Shown here piece by piece: positions 34,518 to 43,388 of a stretch of 64,000 nt of DNA; position 1 is the stretch's first letter; the number at the start of each line of letters is the position of its first letter. A program made the position numbers and the translations under genes. The stretch is taken from assembly GCF_022200785.1 (NCBI RefSeq), contig NZ_CP087585.1:3286001-3350000 (forward strand), read 5' to 3'. The stretch is from Pedobacter mucosus. Lineage in GTDB: Bacteria > Bacteroidota > Bacteroidia > Sphingobacteriales > Sphingobacteriaceae. Below the pieces are notes generated by a model. It was given only the letters and a program-made list of their open reading frames with translations, did not search any database and was not told the DNA's origin.

Positions 34518-36122
34518 TTACTTATTAATTTCTTCAACTACTTTGTTAGTTAATTTTGGTATAGCATAATGTTTTTGTATGCTCTCCAAGGTTACAATTA
34601 TGCCTTTGGTATAGGCATTATGTTTGTAATTAAAAATGGTTTCTAAAACATCAGGATCTATATATCTAGAATTGGAACCATCAATAATTACGTTTGTTTC
34701 TTTAGGAATGCTCGTTAAAACCACTTGAATCGCTGCTTTATTTAGAAAGGAAACTTCTTCTGCAAGTTTAAGTCTGATATTCTTTTTATCTCCTTCATTG
34801 GTAATCCTATAAAAAAATGGATTACGCATATTGGTACGCAAAAGGTAAAATATAGAAACTAGCATCCCAACCGCTACGCCTTTTAATAAATCGGTAAATA
34901 ATACTGCAATTACAGTAATTACAAATGGAATAAATTGATCCCATCCTTTATGGTACATATGTTTAAACAAACCAATCCGCGTTAATTTATATCCTGTTAC
35001 TAAAAGGATAGCAGCCAAGCAAGAAAGGGGAATCATGTTTATAATGTGTGGAATAAAAAGCAAGGAAAGCAATAACAAGCATCCATGAAAAATTGCCGAC
35101 ATTTTGGTTCGTCCACCAGCATTTACATTGGCCGAACTTCGAACGATAACAGATGTCATAGGCAAACCACCTATCATTCCACTCGCTATATTTCCAATTC
35201 CTTGTGCTATCAACTCCCTATTAGTTGGTGAAACACGTTTAATCGGGTCTATTTTATCAACGGCTTCAATACTTAATAAAGTTTCTAAGCTTGCTACAAC
35301 AGCAATGGTTGCAGCAACAATATAAACATCTTTATTCCCTAAAGCAGAAAAATCAGGCATGGTAAACAAACCCATAAATTCGCCAAAACCGCCAACAACA
35401 GGTATGCTAACAATTTGATCTGCTCTTAATTGAAATGCTGTTCCGGCAAAAATAAGACTACCTACTACACCAATCAATACAACTAAAAGGGGCGCTGGTA
35501 CAACCGCTAATCGTGGAAATTTTGGCCAGATAATAAGTACCGCTATAGACAAAAGGCTTATAACAACCGCAGCCAAACTAAAGTGGCTAAACGCAGATGT
35601 AATTGCTGAAAAAGTATTTTCTGAATTGGTTTGGAAAAAACCTTCATCTCCTGAGAAATCTGAATCAACGCCTAATGCATGAGGCAGTTGTTTCAAAATT
35701 AATATCAAGCCAATTGCGGCTAACATGCCTTCGATAACGCTTGATGGAAAGTAATTGCCAATGGTACCCGCTTTAATTAAGCCTAAAACCATTTGAAATA
35801 TTCCTGCAAGTACGACGGCTAATAAGAATATTTGATAGCTGCCCAATTGAGCAATCGCCCCTAATACAATTACAGTTAAGCCAGCCGCTGGCCCACTTAC
35901 ACTTAATTGTGAACCACTTATTGATGCTACAACAATGCCGCCAATTATACCCGCGATTAAGCCGGCAAAAAGTGGCGCACCAGATGCAAGTGCAATACCT
36001 AAACATAATGGCAGGGCCACTAAAAACACAACAATACTGGCGGGTAAATCTTTCTTTAAATTCTTTTTTAGAAAATATTTTTTTACGTCCGCACCCGAGA
36101 AGGACGGCTTAATCTTTTGCAT
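34518..36122 (-). CDS. SulP-family anion transporter, probable bicarbonate transporter
   Basis: A 534-residue inner-membrane protein with about 12-14 hydrophobic segments. The SulP signature region (PLCLGIALASGAPLFAGLIAGIIGG) lies near residues 37-61, followed by SGPAAGLTVIV. A C-terminal STAS domain (IQVVLTSIPKETNVIIDGS, then YIDPDVLETI) ends the protein. SulP proteins exchange sulfate, bicarbonate or other anions. The adjacent carbonic anhydrase argues for bicarbonate, probably with sodium. Confidence 0.9.
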   Translation of the reverse strand: MQKIKPSFSGADVKKYFLKKNLKKDLPASIVVFLVALPLCLGIALASGAPLFAGLIAGIIGGIVVASISGSQLSVSGPAAGLTVIVLGAIAQLGSYQIFLLAVVLAGIFQMVLGLIKAGTIGNYFPSSVIEGMLAAIGLILILKQLPHALGVDSDFSGDEGFFQTNSENTFSAITSAFSHFSLAAVVISLLSIAVLIIWPKFPRLAVVPAPLLVVLIGVVGSLIFAGTAFQLRADQIVSIPVVGGFGEFMGLFTMPDFSALGNKDVYIVAATIAVVASLETLLSIEAVDKIDPIKRVSPTNRELIAQGIGNIASGMIGGLPMTSVIVRSSANVNAGGRTKMSAIFHGCLLLLSLLFIPHIINMIPLSCLAAILLVTGYKLTRIGLFKHMYHKGWDQFIPFVITVIAVLFTDLLKGVAVGMLVSIFYLLRTNMRNPFFYRITNEGDKKNIRLKLAEEVSFLNKAAIQVVLTSIPKETNVIIDGSNSRYIDPDVLETIFNYKHNAYTKGIIVTLESIQKHYAIPKLTNKVVEEINK

Positions 36123-36255
36123 AGCGATAAATTATCTAGTAAATTTTAACGAATTAATCGTGGAAAAATATTTTATGATTATTGCAGATAACCTATTCCA
36201 TATTGGAAATGAACCTTTATAATTACCCTTAAAAAAATATTAATCCCTGTAAAAA

Positions 36256-36600
36256 CTAGATAAAGTTGGGAGGTGGAGTTGGTACTGTAGGATGATATGG
36301 ATCTACATATCGTTTAAAATGCTCTATAAAACTATTGTTCAAGCAGAAATGGCTTGAAGAGAATTCATAAGAAAAGATTGGATGATTAAGCTCAATTAAT
36401 TTAAAATCGGTAAACTTAGCGGTATCCTTTGCAGAATCTTTGCCACCATCATGCTCCAATTCAATTTGCATGATTACCGCATTCATGATGTCTTTATCAA
36501 TACAAGAAAAAAATACAGGTGCTCCAGAAATACCCATCTTCGCCATGAAGATAAACATGAATGCTGTAACAATTATATATTTATATTTTCTTAAAAACAT
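36256..36600 (-). CDS. Hypothetical protein with an N-terminal signal/anchor
   Basis: A 114-residue frame with a basic, hydrophobic N-terminus (FLRKYKYIIVTAFMFIFMA), so it is exported or membrane-anchored. The mature part contains two separated cysteines and ends in a proline-rich tail (VPTPPPNF). No family is recognised. It sits about 130 bp upstream of the SulP gene on the same strand and could be an independent small gene. A forward frame over the same bases is its shadow. Confidence 0.5.
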   Translation of the reverse strand: MFLRKYKYIIVTAFMFIFMAKMGISGAPVFFSCIDKDIMNAVIMQIELEHDGGKDSAKDTAKFTDFKLIELNHPIFSYEFSSSHFCLNNSFIEHFKRYVDPYHPTVPTPPPNFI

Positions 36601-36955
36601 TGATTATTTTCTAATCTCATTTTAATACTGATGCATACAAAAATAAACGGATAATTGGATTTTAACACTAAAAGTTGTAAATAATTTGTAATATAAGTGA
36701 TGGAAGAATTTCTATACTACATATATAACTGATTTACAGATAGTTGAAATTAAATTTAATAAATCGTATTTTTTTAATCACACAGTTTATAAATACAACG
36801 TTTTTTAACTTTTTTTGACAGTATAGGTAAATTTGTGCAAGATTTAATAAATTCTTAAATAAACTTCGATCCGTAGGTTTTTACAGTTGGAGAAACTTTT
36901 AATTAGCTTGCAATACCGATGGTAATTTTTAATTTTAAAATCTCATACTCTGGTA
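36601..36955. other. AT-rich spacer upstream of the carboxylase gene
   Basis: No gene. A TAAATTTG box at 36828-36835 fits a Bacteroidota -7 element and would give a leader of about 115 bases. A TTG lies upstream, but only 10 bp away, too close for a -33. Nothing else stands out. Confidence 0.4.
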
Positions 36956-38497
36956 ATGGAAAAAAAAATCTCTCTACTTAAAGATAAGATCAGTCAGGCT
37001 AGCCTTGGCGGTGGACAAGCACGGATTGATAGTCAACATAAAAAAGGAAAACTCACTGCCCGAGAGCGAATACATTTTTTAATTGATGAAGGAAGTTTTG
37101 AAGAAATAGGCATGTTGGTAACCCACCGAAGTACAGATTTTGGAATGGAACGGGAGAAGTATCTAGGTGATGGCGTGGTTACAGGTTATGGTACAATTAA
37201 CGGTAGATTAACCTACGTTTTTTCTCAGGATTTTACTGTTTTCGGTGGATCATTATCAGAAACTCATGCAGAAAAAATTTGCAAATTAATGGATATGGCT
37301 ATGAAAAATGGCGCTCCATTAATTGGATTAAATGATAGCGGTGGTGCTAGGATTCAGGAAGGTGTAGTTTCTTTAGGTGGGTATGCAGATATTTTTTATA
37401 AAAATGTTCAAGCATCGGGTGTAATTCCCCAGCTTTCGGCTATTATGGGCCCTTGTGCTGGCGGAGCAGTCTATTCTCCTGCTATTACCGATTTCGTTTT
37501 GATGGTAGAAAACACTTCTTACATGTTTGTTACTGGTCCGAATGTGGTTAAAACGGTTACACATGAGGAGGTAACTTCCGAAGAATTAGGTGGAGCAAAT
37601 ACCCATGCAACCAAATCCGGAGTAACTCACTTTGCTTGTTCAAATGAAATTGAGGCAATAAATCACGTTAAAAAGTTACTTAGTTATATGCCTCAAAATT
37701 GTGAGGAGATGGCTGATCTCTTACCTTATCAAATAGGCGATGAGAGCAGAATAGCGCTTAATACTTTTATGCCGCAAAATGCTTCGCAACCTTATGATAT
37801 CAGAGAAATAATTAATGCCATTGTTGATGAGGGTAGTTTTTTTGAAGTTCATGCAACATATGCTGAAAACATTGTTGTTGGTTTTGCCCGATTAGCAGGA
37901 AGAAGTATAGGAATTGTTGCCAATCAACCGGCTTATTTAGCTGGTGTTTTAGACAGTAATTCATCAACAAAAGCGGCTCGTTTCGTCCGTTTCTGCGATT
38001 GTTTCAATATTCCTTTGCTAGTTTTTGAGGATGTTCCAGGATTTTTGCCAGGTACGGACCAAGAATGGAATGGAATTATCACAAATGGCGCAAAATTATT
38101 ATATGCTTTTAGCGAAGCAACGGTACCTAGAATTACGGTAATTACAAGAAAAGCTTATGGCGGAGCATACGATGTAATGAATAGCAAACACATTGGCGCT
38201 GATATGAATTATGCTTGGCCAAGTGCAGAAATAGCTGTTATGGGTGCTAAAGGTGCTGCTGAAATTATCTTTAAAAAAGAAATTAGCTCGGCAGATAATC
38301 CACAGGAAAAATGGCTAGAAAAAGAAAAACTTTATTCTGATATATTCGCAAATCCTTATCGAGCGGCAGAAAGGGGCTTTATAGATGAAGTAATTGAGCC
38401 ATCGCAAACTAGAACAAAATTGATAAAGGCATTTAAAATGTTGGAAAACAAGGTAGTGAACAATCCTCGAAAAAAACATGGAAATATACCTTTATAA
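36956..38497 (+). CDS. Acyl-CoA carboxylase carboxyltransferase (beta) subunit
   Basis: The carboxyltransferase half of a biotin-dependent acyl-CoA carboxylase, probably propionyl-CoA/methylmalonyl-CoA type. At 513 residues it has the [20 protein letters not shown] opening. The oxyanion-hole glycine pairs are GGARIQEG with [12 protein letters not shown] in the N-half and [15 protein letters not shown] in the C-half. The N-terminal half binds the acyl-CoA and the C-terminal half carboxybiotin. No biotin carboxylase or biotin carrier gene is adjacent, so its partners lie elsewhere. Methylmalonyl-CoA decarboxylase alpha is an alternative assignment. Confidence 0.9.
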   Translation: MEKKISLLKDKISQASLGGGQARIDSQHKKGKLTARERIHFLIDEGSFEEIGMLVTHRSTDFGMEREKYLGDGVVTGYGTINGRLTYVFSQDFTVFGGSLSETHAEKICKLMDMAMKNGAPLIGLNDSGGARIQEGVVSLGGYADIFYKNVQASGVIPQLSAIMGPCAGGAVYSPAITDFVLMVENTSYMFVTGPNVVKTVTHEEVTSEELGGANTHATKSGVTHFACSNEIEAINHVKKLLSYMPQNCEEMADLLPYQIGDESRIALNTFMPQNASQPYDIREIINAIVDEGSFFEVHATYAENIVVGFARLAGRSIGIVANQPAYLAGVLDSNSSTKAARFVRFCDCFNIPLLVFEDVPGFLPGTDQEWNGIITNGAKLLYAFSEATVPRITVITRKAYGGAYDVMNSKHIGADMNYAWPSAEIAVMGAKGAAEIIFKKEISSADNPQEKWLEKEKLYSDIFANPYRAAERGFIDEVIEPSQTRTKLIKAFKMLENKVVNNPRKKHGNIPL

Positions 38498-38585
38498 AGT
38501 TAGTCTGAAGTTAGAAGTCTTGATTCTCAGGACTTTTTACTTTTATCTTTAACCTCGAACTTTTGATTATAGAATAAAACACTAA

Positions 38586-39758
38586 ATGCAGAATCTTCAG
38601 AAAATAACAAAAACAGATATTATTTTAATGGCCTTTTGTACCGGCCTTATTGTTGCAAACATTTACTACTGCCAGCCTTTAGTTATTTTAATTGCTAAAG
38701 ATTTTAACTTAACAGAGAGTTATGCCGGGCGGATAACTTACTTAACACAAATCGGTTATGCCATAGGATTATTCCTTTTGGTACCATTGGGTGATATGTT
38801 TGAGCGGAAAAAACAAATTTTAATTATTACAGCATTAGCCATTTTAGCACTATTAGTTGCTGCTGTTTCTCATACATTTTTTCTATTGGAAATTGCGTCT
38901 GTTTTAATCGGGGCTTGTTCCATTGTTCCACAACTTATTCTTCCATTGGCTGCAAATTTAAGTGATGATAAAGATCGTGGGGCAAATATTGGGATAATTA
39001 TGAGTGGTTTATTAGTGGGGGTTTTAGCTTCAAGAGCGGTCAGCGGAAGTATTGGATTTTGGCTTGGCTGGCGAGCAGTTTATTACATTGCCGCAGCAAT
39101 TTGTTTGCTATTAATTGGCCTGATGGCAAAACGTTTCCCGCAGAGTTATCCAGCGTTTAAGGGCAGTTATAAAGAGTTGATGCGATCCATGTTTAGCTAC
39201 ATTAAAACTCAACCTGTTTTAAGAGAAACCTCAATAATAAACTTTTTAGCATTTGCAATAATAAGTGCTTTCTGGACAACCATGGTGTTATTTTTGGCAA
39301 ATCCTCCTTTCAATTTCCAAACTTTACAAATTGGCTTATTTGGCATTGCAGGCGCTGCCGGAGCTTTAGCAGCGCCATTGGTAGGTAAGCTGAGTGATGG
39401 CAGCAATCCAAGAAAAAATTTGATGATTGGCTTTATCTTTCAATTAATCAGCATTGCTTTATTTTATTTTACAGGAAGCCATTTATATCTATTTGTAATT
39501 GGTATTGTATTAATTGATATCGGTCAACAAGCTATTCACGTAACCAATCAAACCCGGATTTATACTTTAATACCAGAAGCAAGAAATAGATTGAATACTA
39601 TTTTTATGTCGGTAAGTTTTATCGGTGCAAGTTGTGGTTCGGCTTTAGGATTATACCTTTGGGATAAGGGCGGATGGGCATTATTTTGCTATGGAATGAT
39701 CGCAATAATTTTACTGAATATTATGATTTACCAGTTTTACGGAAGAAAAAAATTGTGA
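38586..39758 (+). CDS. MFS transporter
   Basis: A 390-residue inner-membrane protein with about 12 predicted helices. The motif-A-like loop between helices 2 and 3 reads PLGDMFERKKQI, where DRxGRR is usual. The sequence from residue 14 (MAFCTGLIVANIYYCQPLVILIA) is characteristic of a bacterial MFS subgroup often labelled as drug or sugar-efflux transporters. The substrate is not predictable. It is followed after 18 bp by the acetyltransferase gene on the same strand. Confidence 0.88.
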   Translation: MQNLQKITKTDIILMAFCTGLIVANIYYCQPLVILIAKDFNLTESYAGRITYLTQIGYAIGLFLLVPLGDMFERKKQILIITALAILALLVAAVSHTFFLLEIASVLIGACSIVPQLILPLAANLSDDKDRGANIGIIMSGLLVGVLASRAVSGSIGFWLGWRAVYYIAAAICLLLIGLMAKRFPQSYPAFKGSYKELMRSMFSYIKTQPVLRETSIINFLAFAIISAFWTTMVLFLANPPFNFQTLQIGLFGIAGAAGALAAPLVGKLSDGSNPRKNLMIGFIFQLISIALFYFTGSHLYLFVIGIVLIDIGQQAIHVTNQTRIYTLIPEARNRLNTIFMSVSFIGASCGSALGLYLWDKGGWALFCYGMIAIILLNIMIYQFYGRKKL

Positions 39759-39776
39759 TGCAATAGCAATTATCTT

Positions 39777-40184
39777 ATGGTACAAATTGAACAAATGATT
39801 CCCCAACTAACTTGGCGAATTCGTCATGAAGTGATGTATCCAGATCAGCCATTTGATTTCGTAAAACTTCCAGAGGATTTCGACGGAATTCATTTTGGAC
39901 TATATGCAGATCATAAATTAACAGGCGTAGTTTCATTATTTTCCATCGGTTCTATCTATCAATTTCGAAAGTTGGCAATATTAGATAATGCTCAAAAGAT
40001 GGGTTACGGTTCCCAATTAATGGATTACTTAATTGAATTTTGTAAAGTGCAAAAAGCGACAAAACTATGGTGCAACGCCCGTGTAAATGCTAAGGAATTT
40101 TATTTTAAATTTGGCTTCCTTGAAACCGACAAAATCTTTTTTAAAGATGGCTACGATTTCATAATCATGGAAAAAGAATTTTAG
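39777..40184 (+). CDS. GNAT-family N-acetyltransferase
   Basis: A 135-residue single-domain acetyl-CoA-dependent acyltransferase. Motif A, the pyrophosphate loop, reads RKLAILDNAQKMGYGSQLMDYL, with the Q/RxxGxG/A pattern as QKMGYG. Motif B (FYFKFGFLETDKIF) follows. The substrate is unknown. The gene is probably co-transcribed with the MFS gene upstream. Confidence 0.88.
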   Translation: MVQIEQMIPQLTWRIRHEVMYPDQPFDFVKLPEDFDGIHFGLYADHKLTGVVSLFSIGSIYQFRKLAILDNAQKMGYGSQLMDYLIEFCKVQKATKLWCNARVNAKEFYFKFGFLETDKIFFKDGYDFIIMEKEF

Positions 40185-40248
40185 ATTACAAAATTTAGAA
40201 ATTGTGGTTTTAAATCTAAAATCGTAATTCAAAAATTAAAAATATAAT

Positions 40249-41364
40249 ATGGCTAAGAAAAAAGAAGACGAAAAGAAAAAACACGTTCAAGTGGTTACTA
40301 AAAAATCACTTCAGTTTTTAGAAGAATATATCAATAACCCTGCTCCTACCGGTTATGAATGGGAAGGGCAAAAAATTTGGTTAAACTATTTAAAGCCTTA
40401 CATTGATGAACATTTTATTGATAATTATGGCACAGCAGTTGGCGTAATTAACCCTAAAGCACCTTATAAAGTCGTTATTGAAGCACATGCCGATGAAATT
40501 TCTTGGTATGTAAATTATATAACTTCCGATGGTTTAATATACGTGATCCGCAATGGTGGTTCTGATCATCAAATAGCGCCATCAAAACGCGTAAATATCC
40601 ACACAGAAAAAGGAATGGTTAAAGCCGTATTCGGTTGGCCAGCTATCCACACCCGTCATGGTGAAAAAGAGCAAGCACCAGAACTAAAAAATATCTTTTT
40701 AGATTGCGGTTGCATCACTAAAGAAGAAGTAGAAAATTTAGGTATACATGTAGGTTGCGTTATAACTTATGAGGATGAGTTTATGGTTTTAAACGATCGT
40801 TATTATGTTGGTCGTGCTTTAGATAACCGTGTTGGTGGATTTATGATTGCGGAAGTTGCTCGTTTATTAAAAGAGAACAAGAAAAAACTTCCCTTCGGTT
40901 TGTACATTGTAAACTCAGTTCAAGAAGAAATTGGTTTACGTGGTGCTGAAATGATTGCGCAGCGCATTAAACCAAATGTTGCTATTATTACGGATGTAAC
41001 TCACGATACAACTACACCTATGATTAGTAAAAATGTTCAGGGTGATCTAGCAGCAGGAAAAGGCCCGGTTGTTTCTTATGCTCCGGCTGTCCAAACTAAT
41101 TTGAACAAACTTTTGATTAAAACGGCTGAGAAAAACGAAATTCCCTTCCAACGTCAGGCATCTTCACGTTCAACAGGAACAGATACTGATGCTTTCGCAT
41201 ATTCAAACGGCGGCGTTCCATCTGCTTTAATTTCGTTGCCTTTGCGCTATATGCACACCACTGTAGAAATGGTGCACAAAGAAGATGTAGATAATGTTAT
41301 TAGCTTGATTTACGAAAGCTTATTAAACATTAAGGCTGATCAGGATTTTAGAGAATTTAAATAA
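40249..41364 (+). CDS. M42-family metallopeptidase (glutamyl aminopeptidase/endoglucanase M type)
   Basis: A cytoplasmic dinuclear-metal aminopeptidase that usually forms large dodecameric tetrahedral shells. Metal ligands are suggested by EAHADEIS (His, Asp), RALDNRVGG (Asp), VQEEIGLRGA (catalytic and metal Glu) and TDVTHDTT (Asp), with a final His in RYMHTTVEMV. At 371 residues it is normal length, with an extra lysine-rich N-terminus (MAKKKEDEKKKH). It forms a probable two-gene unit with the small membrane protein that follows. Confidence 0.92.
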   Translation: MAKKKEDEKKKHVQVVTKKSLQFLEEYINNPAPTGYEWEGQKIWLNYLKPYIDEHFIDNYGTAVGVINPKAPYKVVIEAHADEISWYVNYITSDGLIYVIRNGGSDHQIAPSKRVNIHTEKGMVKAVFGWPAIHTRHGEKEQAPELKNIFLDCGCITKEEVENLGIHVGCVITYEDEFMVLNDRYYVGRALDNRVGGFMIAEVARLLKENKKKLPFGLYIVNSVQEEIGLRGAEMIAQRIKPNVAIITDVTHDTTTPMISKNVQGDLAAGKGPVVSYAPAVQTNLNKLLIKTAEKNEIPFQRQASSRSTGTDTDAFAYSNGGVPSALISLPLRYMHTTVEMVHKEDVDNVISLIYESLLNIKADQDFREFK

Positions 41365-41375
41365 ATTATGATCAA

Positions 41376-41636
41376 ATGAGTTCAGAAAACATAAATTATC
41401 AAAAAATTATTGTCCGTACGCTATTGAAAGTATTGGCAATGATCATCGTTATTTTCATTCTAAATTCATGGCCCCTTATTAAACAAAGTTTTAATGGTGA
41501 GGTTCCTGCATTTAGTTTTTGGTTAGATCATAGTCTTAAATTGAGTAATATCATCCTAATAATTGGTTTTGGATGCTACTTCTATTATAAAGACTTAACC
41601 GATGCTAGAGATGTTCAAAATAAGGCTTCAGAATAA
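41376..41636 (+). CDS. Small membrane protein with two transmembrane helices
   Basis: An 86-residue protein with hydrophobic segments at about 15-29 and 51-66 and a charged tail. It starts 11 bp after the M42 peptidase stop, so it is probably co-transcribed. No family is recognised and no function is assigned. Confidence 0.6.
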   Translation: MSSENINYQKIIVRTLLKVLAMIIVIFILNSWPLIKQSFNGEVPAFSFWLDHSLKLSNIILIIGFGCYFYYKDLTDARDVQNKASE

Positions 41637-41756
41637 ATTTACGGCTGTAACTCATTTCAGATATCGTATTAAGCTTGTCGAGACACAAAGCTTTCGACAA
41701 GTTTAAAATAACATATTTACCTAATCTTCTTTTTTTGAAAATCAACTGAGGTGCTA

Positions 41757-41830
41757 ATCGGTTCCTCCTGCCCCGCTATCTGCTGTAGCCCATAAAGAAT
41801 GGGCTGTCGCTGTCTATCGGGTTTAATTTA
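41757..41830 (-). repeat. Dispersed hairpin element (reverse copy)
   Basis: Minus-strand reading: AAACCCGATAGACAGCGACA, then hairpin arms AGCCCATTC and GAATGGGCT-like words, then AGCAGATAGCGGGGCAGGAG. It keeps both conserved ends of the family (AAACCCGAT and AGCGGG) although the loop sequence differs. Confidence 0.65.
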
Positions 41831-42064
41831 CAGCAGTTTACCTTTCAAAATTAAACTACCAAAAGTTTATTCTTACAAATTATAAAGATATAATTAAATA
41901 TTATTTGGTATCTGTTTTAAAACGCAATAACGATTGCGTTAAGAAAAAATCGAATTCTATTATCCAATCCTTAAACTGTAATTTAGTTTATACAGGTTAT
42001 CAACATTTTTATTAAAATGTTTAAAATTTAATTGCAAAATCAAACTTAGTTATCCCTAAATTGT

Positions 42065-42182
42065 TTTCTGTAAAAGGAAGACAAAAAAGTCCTGTGAGTG
42101 GGTGATCCGCGGAGGGCAGGCACACCATAACGATTAAATTCATTAAAATATAATAGCTGCTTTTGGGTGGCTATTATTTTTA
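42065..42182 (+). ncRNA. Candidate small RNA with Rho-independent terminator
   Basis: A GC-rich island (about 42090-42125, including GTGAGTGGGTGATCCGCGGA) stands out in very AT-rich DNA with no reading frame. Short complementary arms (GACA...GTC, CCTG...CAGG, GGTG...CACC) could fold. A terminator at 42151-42182 follows. A TTG near 42032 and a weak -7-like word at 42055-42062 could serve as a promoter. No Rfam family is recognised by eye; a minus-strand origin is also possible. Confidence 0.3.
42151..42182 (+). terminator. Hairpin terminator
   Basis: AATAGC pairs with GCTATT around a 12-base loop containing TTTTGGG, followed by ATTTTTAAT. No coding sequence ends nearby on the plus strand, which suggests an untranslated transcript. 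Confidence 0.5.
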
Positions 42183-42306
42183 ATCGAGTCCTCAATTCAC
42201 GACTTGTTATAAAGTTTCAGATAAATGCGAGGTAAAGACTTAACATACATCTAATAATAAACTACTTCGATGTTGTAAAGTGGATTCAATTGTATTTAAA
42301 AAAACT

Positions 42307-42371
42307 AAAAAAATTCGATATAGCCAACAATTCGGCGCTGTAAATGAACTAATCGCTACATCGAATTTTTA
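42307..42371 (-). terminator. Long hairpin after the HTH regulator gene
   Basis: AAAAATTCGAT-A-TAGC pairs with GCTA-C-ATCGAATTTTT (15 pairs, one mismatch) around a loop of about 30 bases. On the minus strand it lies 28 bp after the regulator's stop and is followed by TTTTTTTAGTTTT, as expected of a terminator. Confidence 0.6.
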
Positions 42372-42398
42372 AAGTTATGATGGTAATATTTACCATTC

Positions 42399-42833
42399 TT
42401 ATTGATGATAAGCAAAAGTATCGTTGCTTTTATTTCTTAAAGGCAAATTTTTGATAATGGATTCAGATTGTAATTGTTGATCCTCAGGACTTAATAATTC
42501 ATTATATTTCTCTAACAAATGAATGTATTTATTCATCCAAAAATAAACTGAATTACTATCACCATTATTAGATTTTGTATTTTGCTCTAAACTAGAAGCA
42601 GTTCTTTGTCCTAAGTCTTGCTTTGGAAAAACATCCGGAAAAGAAGCAGACAAATCCTGGCCAAGCAAAGTTCCGATTTGCCAAATTACTTCATGGTTAA
42701 TCCTGTCTTGACTGAACCAGTTGTAAATTGTTCTTCGGCTAACATTGAGCTTTCTAGAAAGTTCGCTAATACCCATTCTGTCTCGGCGCACTATGCGCTC
42801 AAGAACTTCACCTTGTTTTAATTGTGTTGTCAT
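42399..42833 (-). CDS. Helix-turn-helix DNA-binding regulator
   Basis: A 144-residue protein whose first 60 residues form an XRE/resolvase-like HTH (MGISELSRKLNVSRRTIYNWF, recognition helix SRRTIYNWF). The rest is polar and partly helical (YFWMNKYIHLLEKYNELL), perhaps for dimerisation, with no enzymatic domain. It is divergent from the DUF6067 glycosidase across 555 bp, so it might regulate that gene or itself. No link is proven. Confidence 0.75.
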   Translation of the reverse strand: MTTQLKQGEVLERIVRRDRMGISELSRKLNVSRRTIYNWFSQDRINHEVIWQIGTLLGQDLSASFPDVFPKQDLGQRTASSLEQNTKSNNGDSNSVYFWMNKYIHLLEKYNELLSPEDQQLQSESIIKNLPLRNKSNDTFAYHQ

Positions 42834-43388
42834 AGAAATAATTATTTTTTAGTAAAAAATTAATTAAATCATTTATCAGGGACGATTTGACAAGCGCAAG
42901 TTAAATAATACCGTGCAAGGTTGTATATATTATGCGAATTTTTTGATATTTATCAAAATAATGGGTATAAATTAATATTATCCAATAGTATAAATACTTA
43001 ATTACGAAGGAATTTTTGCATAAATTCTACCTTTCGTCTATTCAATAATACACATTTCTTATACAAATACTTGAAATTTTACTCTTAAAACGAGTAAATA
43101 TTCTCAAAAAGAACATTTTCAGAAAAAAATTTTCAGAAATCTGTACAGAATTTTACTAGTTTATTAACACGATACTCTTTTTAGAAGTGGAAAGTCTTTA
43201 ATTTTAAATCGTAATTTATCAATTCTTGTATTTTCCAATACAAAATTATACATACAAATAAGTTGTAATTTTAGATTTGTGAGAAACATATTAAGTGATG
43301 AGTAATACAGCACAAAGTTTTTGCTTCACATTGTAATTAAAATCAATTAATCTAACCGGGTATTTATAAATTAGCTTTAAAAAATATA
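42834..43388. other. AT-rich divergent intergenic region
   Basis: No gene. It holds many ATTTTAC/AAAATTT words and a TAGATTTG box at 43272-43279, which fits a -7 element and would start transcription of the glycosidase near 43286 with a leader of about 100 bases. The -33 is not clear. The region is large enough to hold both divergent promoters and regulator sites. Confidence 0.4.

Larger units (their letters stand above)
41637..42398. other. Spacer with a repeat copy, a candidate small RNA and a terminator
   Basis: No protein gene. It contains an inverted repeat TTGTCGA...TCGACAA (about 41676-41703), a reverse copy of the dispersed hairpin element (41757-41830), a GC-rich island with a downstream terminator (42065-42182) and a long hairpin (42307-42371). 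Confidence 0.7.
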
